The notes: generated by a model from the sequence alone, not told the origin. A DNA stretch of 9,105 bases from Candidatus Methanomethylophilaceae archaeon (GCA_017395275.1 JAFPVN010000260.1:1-9105), one strand, 5' to 3'. Positions 1 through 5,421 are shown, numbered from the stretch's first letter. Numbers and translations: made by a program.

Positions 1-793
1 CGGATTTGATTATCTTCTTGACGGCGCTGTTCTCGCCGATGTCCTCGGCGGTGATCAGCATGTGGGTGGGCCAGATCACGAGCCCCTCGTCGTCCGCAGG
101 CACCAGCGTTGCCAGGACGTACGCCTTCTTCTCGTTGCCCGGGTTCTCGTTGGAGTAGTTGAGGGCGGTCTCGTACCTGTGGTGGCCGTCCGCGATGAGC
201 ATCTTCTGCTTGGAGAGCTCCTCAGACATGGCCGCGGTGACCGCGGGGTCGGAGATGCGGTAGTAGGAATGGGTGACACCGTCCTTGTCCGAGAACTCGT
301 ACATCTTCTCGGCGCATGCGTCGATCTTGGAGTTCAGGCCGGAGGAGAATCCGTCCACGATGCCGAAGATGGATTCGAGGTGCGTCTCCATGTCCCTGAG
401 GAGGTTCAGACGGTCCGCCTTCACCTTGGAGAAGGTCTCCTCGTGGGGGATGATGTTCCCTTTGTCGAAGCTCTCGGTCCTCAGGATGCCGACGATACCG
501 GTCCTGGTCCTCTTGGTGCCCTTGTCGTCGAAGGTCTGCCTGTAGAGGTAGAACGACTCCGAATCCTGTACGAGCGAACCGTCCGCGATGGCGGCGTCCA
601 GCTCCTTCCTAGAGTTGGCGTATCTGCCGTTCTCGGGCATGAGCGTGAATCTGGTGACGTTGTTGTGATGGGACTGCAGCTGTTTGAGGTACTCCTCTCC
701 GATGACGTCGTAGGGAGGGGAGACGCGGTCCTCGATCTTCTCGTTGTCCTTCAGAGCGGGCCTGTATCCTGCGAACGGTTTGAACTCGACCAT
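1..793 (-). CDS. DUF1015 family protein (3' end cut by window edge)
   Basis: The minus strand from the ATG at 791-793 stays open to the left edge, giving 264 codons without a stop. The family is recognised by PPYDV at residues 26-30, PHEET at 116-120, the hallmark ADGHHRYETAL at 201-211 and a following VIWPTHML stretch at about 239-246. Full-length members are around 400 residues, so the C-terminal third is missing only because the window ends. The protein looks soluble, with no signal peptide or membrane segment. Its biochemical role is not established here; I recall that family members often neighbour serine-biosynthesis genes, but nothing in this window tests that. An AGGTG Shine-Dalgarno (801-805) sits 7 nt before the ATG and a TATA box lies at 828-835, which supports this start. 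The gene follows hypE on the same strand but has its own promoter. The family call is firm, the function unknown. Confidence 0.9.
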   Translation of the reverse strand, partial: MVEFKPFAGYRPALKDNEKIEDRVSPPYDVIGEEYLKQLQSHHNNVTRFTLMPENGRYANSRKELDAAIADGSLVQDSESFYLYRQTFDDKGTKRTRTGIVGILRTESFDKGNIIPHEETFSKVKADRLNLLRDMETHLESIFGIVDGFSSGLNSKIDACAEKMYEFSDKDGVTHSYYRISDPAVTAAMSEELSKQKMLIADGHHRYETALNYSNENPGNEKKAYVLATLVPADDEGLVIWPTHMLITAEDIGENSAVKKIIKS

Positions 794-827
794 TTTGGTG
801 CACCTGGGGCCGAGTACGCCGAGATAG

Positions 828-835
828 TATAAAAA
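828..835 (-). promoter_or_regulatory. TATA box of the DUF1015 gene
   Basis: On the minus strand the sequence reads TTTTTATA, about 35-42 nt before the ATG at 793. Initiation about 25 nt downstream would leave a leader of roughly 13 nt that still includes the AGGTG ribosome site. The T-run is also the T-tract after the hypE terminator hairpin. Confidence 0.6.
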
Positions 836-858
836 GTAGGTCAGGGGCGTAGCCCCTG
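831..858 (-). terminator. hypE terminator hairpin with T-tract
   Basis: A perfect 7-bp inverted repeat, CAGGGGC (842-848) and GCCCCTG (852-858) with a 3-nt loop, begins 5 nt after the hypE stop codon. In the minus-strand transcript a five-T run (835-831) follows 6 nt after the stem. This is a convincing end of transcription for hypE. Archaeal termination depends mainly on the T-run, so the role of the stem is an inference. Confidence 0.6.
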
Positions 859-863
859 GGGAA

Positions 864-1913
864 TCAGCAGATCCTGGGTACGCGGTCGCCCGACGGGGGC
901 TCGAGGATTCTCTTTCCGCCAATCTCCGTCCTCATGACGACGCGGGGGACCTTGGATTCCACGGCGTGACCGATGATGGCCGCGTTCTTACCAAGCGGAT
1001 GGGACCTGAGGGTCTTGAGGACCTCCTCCGCCATCTCGGGGACGCAGGCGATGACGACCTTCCCCTCGTTCCCGATGGACAGGGGATCGATGCCCAGCAT
1101 CTCGCATGCGCTTACGACCCCGTCCCTCAGGGGGATGTCCTTCTCGTTGATCTCCATGCCGATGTTGGATTTGGAGCACCACTCGTTGAGGGTGTTGGCG
1201 AGTCCACCTCTTGTGGGATCCTTCATGGTGACGATGCCTCCGGTCTTGAGTCCCTCGGCGATGAGCCCGTTCAGCGGGGCGACGTCGCTCTGTATCTCGG
1301 ATTCGAATCCGTATCCCTCCCTGAAGGAGAGGAGAGCAACGCCGTGGTCGCCGACGGTTCCGGAGACTATGATGGCGTCACCGGGCCTGACGTTGCTGTC
1401 GGTGGCCCATCTGGAATCCACCTTCCTGTACTGCTGCGCCACCTCGATGTTGTGGTCCATGTACGGCGACCTCTTACCTACGGCAGAGGTGACCATGAAC
1501 ATCTGGTCGACCGCTCCCGCATCCACGACCTTGGTGTCCCCGGTGGCAACGGGTACGCCGCAGGCCCTGCAGGTCTTCCCCATGGAGTCCATGACCCTGT
1601 CGACGATGTCCATCTCCAATCCCGCTTCCAGGATGAGTGCGCACGAAAGTGCCAGAGGCTGCGCTCCCATGACGGAGATGTCGTTCACGGTACCCGCTAC
1701 GGAGAGGCATCCGATGTCCCCTCCGGGGAAGAACAGTGGCTTGACGGTGTGTCCGTCGCTGGTGAACACGATGTCATCGATGACCGCGGAATCGTCGAGC
1801 GCGTCCAGCGGTACCTGGAAGTCCATCTTGGGGAAATGCGCAGTGACGTGCTTGGAGATGAAATCCTGCATGATCTCACCGCCGGAGCCGTGGTTCATCG
1901 TTAACTTTGCCAT
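864..1913 (-). CDS. hypE: Hydrogenase expression/formation protein HypE
   Basis: The 349-residue product makes the cyanide ligands of the [NiFe]-hydrogenase active site. The C-terminal Cys receives a carbamoyl group from HypF, HypE dehydrates it with ATP to a thiocyanate, and the cyanide goes to the iron held by HypC-HypD. Visible marks are NHGSGG at residues 7-12, the acidic DDSAVI stretch, the nucleotide-binding GGDIG...GTVNDISVMGA block at about 65-85, VATGDTKVV, and the C-terminal PRIC ending in Cys349. Length is typical for the family and all key residues are present, so it should be active. The start at 1911-1913 fits MAKLTMNHGSGG. The frame stays open far upstream, but that stretch is antisense to the tRNA and the oxidoreductase gene and is not coding. 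No Shine-Dalgarno precedes the ATG, while a TATA-like element at 1938-1947 suggests an almost leaderless mRNA. Other hyp genes are not in the window. Confidence 0.97.
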   Translation of the reverse strand: MAKLTMNHGSGGEIMQDFISKHVTAHFPKMDFQVPLDALDDSAVIDDIVFTSDGHTVKPLFFPGGDIGCLSVAGTVNDISVMGAQPLALSCALILEAGLEMDIVDRVMDSMGKTCRACGVPVATGDTKVVDAGAVDQMFMVTSAVGKRSPYMDHNIEVAQQYRKVDSRWATDSNVRPGDAIIVSGTVGDHGVALLSFREGYGFESEIQSDVAPLNGLIAEGLKTGGIVTMKDPTRGGLANTLNEWCSKSNIGMEINEKDIPLRDGVVSACEMLGIDPLSIGNEGKVVIACVPEMAEEVLKTLRSHPLGKNAAIIGHAVESKVPRVVMRTEIGGKRILEPPSGDRVPRIC

Positions 1914-1937
1914 GCACGGGAATCCAGCATCAAGACG

Positions 1938-1947
1938 ATAAATGTTT
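1938..1947 (-). promoter_or_regulatory. Candidate TATA box of hypE
   Basis: On the minus strand AACATTTATC is centred about 29 nt before the hypE ATG, which predicts a leader of only a few nucleotides and agrees with the absence of a Shine-Dalgarno. A second similar element, AATATTTATC at 1961-1970, could also serve hypE from further upstream. Confidence 0.4.
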
Positions 1948-1960
1948 GCCGTTGAGATAA

Positions 1961-1970
1961 GATAAATATT
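1961..1970 (+). promoter_or_regulatory. Candidate TATA box of the tRNA-Arg gene
   Basis: GATAAATATT is centred about 25 nt before the first tRNA base, the spacing expected for an archaeal promoter firing at or just before the mature 5' end. It is AT-rich within GC-rich surroundings. It reads as a TATA-like element on both strands. Confidence 0.45.
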
Positions 1971-1990
1971 CGGAAAATGTTGCGAATCAC

Positions 1991-2064
1991 GGGCCTGTGG
2001 GGTAGCTTGGATATCCGTTCGGTCTTCGGAGCCGACAACCTGGGTTCGAATCCCGGCAGGCCCA
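1991..2064 (+). tRNA. tRNA-Arg (anticodon UCG)
   Basis: A complete cloverleaf can be folded by hand. The acceptor stem is GGGCCTG (1991-1997) with CAGGCCC (2057-2063) and discriminator A2064. The D arm has GGGT/ATCC pairing and the conserved GG at 2009-2010. The anticodon stem is 2019-2023 with 2031-2035, and the loop CTTCGGA has U33 followed by TCG. The T arm is CTGGG/CCCGG around TTCGAAT. Anticodon UCG reads CGN arginine codons, and the A right after GG in the D loop matches the known arginine identity base A20. The variable loop has 4 nt and CCA is not encoded. Two unpaired bases (2017-2018) join the D and anticodon stems, where one is usual. No intron is seen. An alternative anticodon such as UUC would break the U33 rule. 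Confidence 0.85.
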
Positions 2065-2114
2065 CTTCCGCCGTAAGGATTATTCGGATGCATTCCATCG
2101 TTCCCCCGATAGAG

Positions 2115-2822
2115 ATGAAAATCAGATACTGGTCGGATTTCGGTTGCCCGTTCTGCTACATCGCCGAGGTGAGGATGAAGAAAGCCCTCGCCGAACTGGG
2201 GATAGCGGACGAGACCCGCATAGATTTCCTCGCCTTCGAGCTGAACCCCAACGCCCGCAAGGTCCCCGTGCGCAACGTCGTGGAGGGATTCGCCAGGCAT
2301 TACGGATGCTCCATCGATCAGGCCGCCGCGCAGGTTGAAAGGATCGAGGCCATGGGAAGGGGCGAGGGACTGGTCTTCAGATACGGCACCGCACGCAACT
2401 CCAACACCTTCGATGCCCTCAGGCTGACCAAGCTGGCACAGTCCAAGGGATACAGGTTCGGGAGCGAGTTCGTCGAGAGGATGTACAAGGCCTACTTCGA
2501 GGACAACCTCGTGATGGCGGACCATGATGTTCTGAGGAAGATAGCCGCGGACGCGGGCATGTATTCCAAGGAGGTGGACGACCTTCTCAACGGCAACAGG
2601 TTCGCCGACGAGGTCCGCAAGGACGAGTTCGAGGCACACCAGCTGGGGATAAACGCCGTGCCGTTCTTCGTCATCAACGAGAAGTACGGGATCCCGGGCG
2701 CCGTCGACATCAAGGACATGAAGAGGGTGCTGATGAAGGCGTATTCCGAGGAGGAATCGGAACCCATCGAGGCCGGAATGGTCTGCGGTCCGGACGGATG
2801 CCATCCCGCCAAGAAGGACTGA
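2115..2822 (+). CDS. FrnE-like DsbA-family thiol oxidoreductase
   Basis: This encodes 235 residues of the thioredoxin-fold DsbA/FrnE class, which makes, breaks or shuffles disulfides in client proteins. The opening MKIRYWSDFGCPFCY is typical of the family, with the redox CPFC at residues 11-14. A helical insert follows, and then AVPFF, where the proline is the expected cis-Pro facing the active site. A second cysteine pair, CGPDGC (224-229, C-x4-C), lies near the C terminus, as described for FrnE of Deinococcus. There is no signal peptide, so it acts in the cytoplasm. I chose the ATG at 2115 because upstream in-frame ATGs would put the start in or next to the tRNA and add residues absent from the family. 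No good Shine-Dalgarno is visible; the mRNA may be leaderless or may continue from the tRNA transcript. Class firm, substrate unknown. Confidence 0.92.
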   Translation: MKIRYWSDFGCPFCYIAEVRMKKALAELGIADETRIDFLAFELNPNARKVPVRNVVEGFARHYGCSIDQAAAQVERIEAMGRGEGLVFRYGTARNSNTFDALRLTKLAQSKGYRFGSEFVERMYKAYFEDNLVMADHDVLRKIAADAGMYSKEVDDLLNGNRFADEVRKDEFEAHQLGINAVPFFVINEKYGIPGAVDIKDMKRVLMKAYSEEESEPIEAGMVCGPDGCHPAKKD

Positions 2823-2843
2823 AAAATCGTAAGATGTTTTGAT

Positions 2844-2874
2844 GCCGGGCTTACGCCCGGCTTTATTGTTTTCT
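2844..2874 (+). terminator. Hairpin and T-rich terminator after the DsbA-family gene
   Basis: GCCGGGC (2844-2850) pairs perfectly with GCCCGGC (2855-2861) around a 4-nt loop and is followed by the T-rich run TTTATTGTTTTCTTC. It lies between two convergent genes, 21 nt after the oxidoreductase stop and directly before the aquaporin stop. The T-rich side serves the plus strand; for the minus strand a T-run appears only further away at 2822-2826. Confidence 0.75.
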
Positions 2875-3603
2875 TCACTCGCTGTCTGCAGCGGGCTTCA
2901 GGAACTTCCAGCAGAAACCTGCGAGCGCTGCACCGATAAGAGGTGCGACGATGAAGACCCAGACCTGCTGGATGGCGAGGCTCTCGCCGACGAAGGCCAT
3001 GAACAGTGCAGGGCCGAAGCTCCTTGCAGGGTTGACCGAGGTTCCGGTGAGGCTGATACCCATCAGGTGGACGAGGGTGAGTGCGAGACCGATGACGACT
3101 CCGCCCTGTGCCGCGGTGGCCTTGGTGGAGGTGACTCCGAGCGCTGCGAGCACGAAGACGAAGGTCAGGAGGACCTCGACGAGGATCGCACCGAATGCGG
3201 TGAGGGCGTAGGCGTTGTAGTCCTCGCCGTAGCCGTTGCATCCGAGGCCCATCATCTTGACGAAGTCCTTGATGTGTCCGTCCGCTCCGCCGAACTGGGT
3301 GAGGAGCAGGAACAGGAGTCCAGCACCGACGATTCCTCCGATGAACTGGAAGACGATGTACATGATGAAGTCTTCTTTCTTCATCCTGCCGTCGATGAAC
3401 ATTCCGAGTGAGATTGCGGGGTTGATGTGGCATCCAGAGACCCTTCCGAGACAGTATGCCATAGCAACCACAGAAAGACCGAATGCGAGAGCAGTGGCAA
3501 TCAGGTTGCCGGTAACGACTGCGGTTCCGCATCCGACAAGGGTGAGTACGGCAGTGCCGATGGCCTCTGCGACGTACGCTTTCATGTTAGACTTGAAATC
3601 CAT
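2875..3603 (-). CDS. Aquaporin with AqpZ-type water filter
   Basis: This is a 242-residue membrane channel of the major intrinsic protein family with six predicted hydrophobic helices and two half-helices carrying NPA motifs, INPAIS (N61) and VNPARS (N191). Aligning by eye to E. coli AqpZ, the aromatic/arginine filter is F41, H179, T188 and R194. The spacing is identical to AqpZ (F to first NPA 20 residues, H to T 9 residues). His at this position makes a pore narrow enough for water, whereas glycerol facilitators have Gly and the archaeal AqpM has Ile. The outer loop contains NGYGE, also as in AqpZ. The start at 3601-3603 is preceded by AAGGA at 7 nt. The gene is monocistronic by appearance, with its own TATA box and a convergent neighbour. 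Expected role: rapid water flow across the cell membrane during osmotic change. Selectivity is inferred from residues only. Confidence 0.95.
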   Translation of the reverse strand: MDFKSNMKAYVAEAIGTAVLTLVGCGTAVVTGNLIATALAFGLSVVAMAYCLGRVSGCHINPAISLGMFIDGRMKKEDFIMYIVFQFIGGIVGAGLLFLLLTQFGGADGHIKDFVKMMGLGCNGYGEDYNAYALTAFGAILVEVLLTFVFVLAALGVTSTKATAAQGGVVIGLALTLVHLMGISLTGTSVNPARSFGPALFMAFVGESLAIQQVWVFIVAPLIGAALAGFCWKFLKPAADSE

Positions 3604-3618
3604 GGTTGATTCCTTCTA

Positions 3619-3634
3619 TCAGTCCTAAGGCTGA
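3619..3634 (-). other. Small hairpin in the aquaporin leader
   Basis: TCAGTC and GGCTGA form a 6-bp stem (one G-T pair) around a 4-nt loop. If transcription starts about 25 nt after the TATA box, this stem sits at the very 5' end of the mRNA, just before the AAGGA ribosome site. It may be chance; a role in mRNA stability is only a guess. Confidence 0.25.
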
Positions 3635-3656
3635 ATGAATCGCCCAAACACTCATC

Positions 3657-3666
3657 GGATATATTC
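3657..3666 (-). promoter_or_regulatory. TATA box of the aquaporin gene
   Basis: On the minus strand the element reads GAATATATCC and is preceded by an A-rich BRE-like stretch. It predicts a start near 3635 and a leader of about 32 nt carrying the AAGGA site. A TTCAG-N5-CTGAA inverted repeat (3669-3683) lies immediately upstream. Confidence 0.6.
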
Positions 3667-3690
3667 TTTTCAGTTTTTCTGAACGCCGTT

Positions 3691-3981
3691 TCAGACGAAC
3701 GTGATGAATAATCTCCGGGATTCAAGGGCCTCGCAGTGCTCCCACGGCCTGAGGTACTCCGCCGTGATCCTGAACTCTCCGGGGATGGATGAGGAAATCT
3801 TTAGGGTCTGTACCCCGGGAGCTCCGCAGAGGTCCGAGTCGGTGTGGAACTCCGATGACAGCGTAAGTCCTTCCTCGATGGTCTTCACGACCCAACTGTA
3901 TCCCGTGGACGGATTGGCCTCCAGCTTCCATTCGAAGGTCTCCCCGACCTTCACCTCAACGGTCTGAGCTTCATCGGACAT
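3691..3981 (-). CDS. Chagasin-type cysteine protease inhibitor (family I42)
   Basis: The 96-residue product has all three inhibitory loops of the chagasin fold in order: NPSTGYSW at residues 23-30, GAPG at 53-56 (followed by the usual strand VQTLKI), and RPWE at 78-81. In characterised members these loops enter the active-site cleft of papain-like cysteine proteases. Size is close to the single-domain norm. There is no signal peptide or membrane anchor, so the protein should stay in the cytoplasm, unlike many bacterial relatives that are exported. A TATA element at 4001-4010 is centred 25 nt before the ATG, so the mRNA is probably leaderless and this start is well placed. It lies 57 nt downstream of the DUF368 gene on the same strand and might also receive read-through. 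The inhibitor family is firm; the protease it controls is not in the window. Confidence 0.92.
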   Translation of the reverse strand: MSDEAQTVEVKVGETFEWKLEANPSTGYSWVVKTIEEGLTLSSEFHTDSDLCGAPGVQTLKISSSIPGEFRITAEYLRPWEHCEALESRRLFITFV

Positions 3982-4000
3982 GGTCCGTAGATGGGGAATC

Positions 4001-4010
4001 TAACATATAA
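4001..4010 (-). promoter_or_regulatory. TATA box of the chagasin-type gene
   Basis: TTATATGTTA on the minus strand is centred about 25 nt upstream of the ATG at 3981, the exact spacing for a leaderless archaeal mRNA. No Shine-Dalgarno is present between them, in agreement. Confidence 0.6.
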
Positions 4011-4032
4011 CCGTGTTGCTGGCACAGTGAGT

Positions 4033-4048
4033 GTCCGCTCACGCGGAC
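4033..4048 (-). other. Hairpin with the DUF368 stop codon in its loop
   Basis: GTCCGC (4033-4038) and GCGGAC (4043-4048) form a perfect 6-bp stem whose 4-nt loop (4039-4042) holds the TGA of the DUF368 gene. No T-run follows on the minus strand, so it is not an obvious terminator and transcripts may continue into the chagasin-type gene. Confidence 0.35.
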
Positions 4049-4893
4049 GCCTTCCTGCCGTAGAGGGTGAAGGCGTAGCTCCCGATGACCCCGAGGACCG
4101 CCATGACAACGCAGACGGCCCAACCTGCGGCGTCGAGGGAGCTGTTGACCAGCTCCTGTATGATGATCATCAGCGACCCTATGGTCAGCCCCATGATCAG
4201 CATGTAGGTCTCGGTGCGGAACCTCTTCAGGCACATGTCCATAACCTTGGCGAACCCGAATAGACCGATGAGGAGTCCGACGCACAGCGGCGCTATGAAG
4301 TAGATATCCAGATGAGCGACGGAGCTAATGGTGACCTCGAACAGCCCCAACGCGATGAGCAGGGAGGAACCGCTGATTCCCGGCATGACCTTGGATATCG
4401 CTAGCACTATGCCGCAGAGGGCGAACAGCACCATGTTGCCGATGCTGTGGTCGTCGGTGTCGACCACACGACCTCCGCCGTTGATGACCATGAGCGCTAT
4501 GATTATCCCCAATCCGACGGCGAGGCATATTATCGATGCCACGGACATATTCGATCCCTTCTCGTACCCGGTGAGCTTCCATACCTCGGGGATCTGGGCC
4601 ACTATCAGTCCGAAGAAGAACGCCATCATCGGCGCCGCGAACTTGTCCAGCGTCCAGTCCAGGAAGAGCGTGCACGCAAGCATCCCGACCAGCAGACCGG
4701 ATGCTATGGCGACCAGGAAGAAGAACTCCGGTCTGATCTTCTGGCGGAGCTCGCTTATGTCCTCGATGAGGCGCTCGTAGCTTCCGCAGAGGACGAGGAT
4801 GAGGCCTCCGCTGACGCCCGGGAGGATGGATGCGATACCCGTGACCACTCCGTTTATGAAACTGCGCAGGTGGTCCTTGAGCGATTCCGCCAT
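4039..4893 (-). CDS. DUF368 / PopT-family polyprenyl-phosphate translocase
   Basis: This is a polytopic membrane protein of 284 residues with about eight hydrophobic stretches. The family signature appears twice: SILPGVSGG at residues 22-30 and SKVMPGISGSS at 167-177. This points to two related halves, each with a Pro-Gly re-entrant segment. Bacterial DUF368 proteins (PopT) return undecaprenyl phosphate from the outer to the inner face of the membrane for reuse. In an archaeon the equivalent substrate would be dolichyl phosphate, the carrier used for protein N-glycosylation; that is inference. The start at 4893 has GGAGG (4903-4907) 10 nt upstream. It follows the acetyltransferase gene by 16 nt, with that gene's TGA running straight into the ribosome site, so the two are probably one operon. 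Length matches the family. Confidence 0.92.
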   Translation of the reverse strand: MAESLKDHLRSFINGVVTGIASILPGVSGGLILVLCGSYERLIEDISELRQKIRPEFFFLVAIASGLLVGMLACTLFLDWTLDKFAAPMMAFFFGLIVAQIPEVWKLTGYEKGSNMSVASIICLAVGLGIIIALMVINGGGRVVDTDDHSIGNMVLFALCGIVLAISKVMPGISGSSLLIALGLFEVTISSVAHLDIYFIAPLCVGLLIGLFGFAKVMDMCLKRFRTETYMLIMGLTIGSLMIIIQELVNSSLDAAGWAVCVVMAVLGVIGSYAFTLYGRKASA

Positions 4894-4909
4894 GTGTTCG
4901 CATCCTCCA

Positions 4910-5401
4910 TCATCGTTTTAATGTTTTTGTCATGACCGCGGACCTCACGGTGTATCCGGACAATCCGTAAAGCGAGTATGCTGGTTCATTGAATGGCGAC
5001 ACGTCCAGCTGCATTGTGTACAGCCCTTTGTCCAAGCACCACGATTCTGCCGCGGTGATCAGCTCCCTGCCGATCCCCTTCCCGCGTAAATCCTTGGAGA
5101 CGTATATGCCCAGGAGGTACCCCGTCTCCTCCGCCGTGTACTGGTCGCGTGATGCTCCCATCCACAGCATGCCTCTGTTCTCCGTGCCGTCGGTGAGTAT
5201 GAAGGCCTCGTCCCCCATCCTGCGGGACGAGAGACTGTCCACGGCCACCGCAACGGTGGTGTCTGACCAGAGGTCCGCTAGCTTTGCCTCCGCGTCGGTG
5301 ACGGATGCCGTGAGGGATTCCCTGATGCATTCCGCCACGTACGGCAGGTCGGATGCCTCTGCGGGTCTGAGGGCCAGTCCGCAGTCCAGCACGAGTTTCA
5401 T
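4910..5401 (-). CDS. GNAT-family N-acetyltransferase
   Basis: The product (163 residues from MKLV) transfers an acetyl group from acetyl-CoA to an amine. Motif A is clear: GIYVSKDLRGKGIGREL, with the CoA pyrophosphate loop RGKGIG at residues 106-111. The later NEPAYSLYGLSGY (138-150) is the usual C-terminal motif with its tyrosine. The N-terminal half (LALRPAEASDLPYV) is the normal first strand and helix. Two starts are possible: a GTG at 5416 and the ATG at 5401. The TATA box TATATAAA at 5422-5429 is centred about 25 nt from 5401, so transcription should begin at the ATG itself, and the GTG would lie upstream of the mRNA. I therefore chose 5401. It leads the probable operon with the DUF368 gene. 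Substrate cannot be told from the sequence; both small molecules and protein N-termini are possible. Confidence 0.92.
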   Translation of the reverse strand: MKLVLDCGLALRPAEASDLPYVAECIRESLTASVTDAEAKLADLWSDTTVAVAVDSLSSRRMGDEAFILTDGTENRGMLWMGASRDQYTAEETGYLLGIYVSKDLRGKGIGRELITAAESWCLDKGLYTMQLDVSPFNEPAYSLYGLSGYTVRSAVMTKTLKR

Positions 5402-5421
5402 GCCACCCCTAATCACTTAAC

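Noticed and set aside
62..832. 256-codon plus-strand frame over the DUF1015 gene
   Set aside because: The minus strand encodes the DUF1015 signature throughout with a ribosome site and TATA box; the plus frame is Val/Leu/Gly-rich with no motif.
966..1941. Two long plus-strand frames opposite hypE
   Set aside because: Both are unlike any known family and lie fully antisense to hypE, which has all its motifs.
1991..2064. tRNA as a site of an integrated element
   Set aside because: No integrase, no repeated tRNA 3' end downstream in the window, and the flanking genes are ordinary chromosomal ones.
1977..2114. Upstream in-frame starts for the DsbA-family gene, including one running through the tRNA
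   Set aside because: The region is occupied by a complete tRNA-Arg, and the protein family starts at MKIRYWSDF; the added residues match nothing.
1914..2804. In-frame upstream extension of hypE
   Set aside because: The open frame continues over the tRNA and antisense to the oxidoreductase gene, but HypE family sequence starts at MAKLTMNHGSGG and a promoter element lies right before it.
5402..5416. GTG start at 5416 for the acetyltransferase
   Set aside because: The TATA box is centred only about 10 nt upstream of this GTG, which would fall before the transcription start; the ATG at 5401 has the correct 25-nt spacing.
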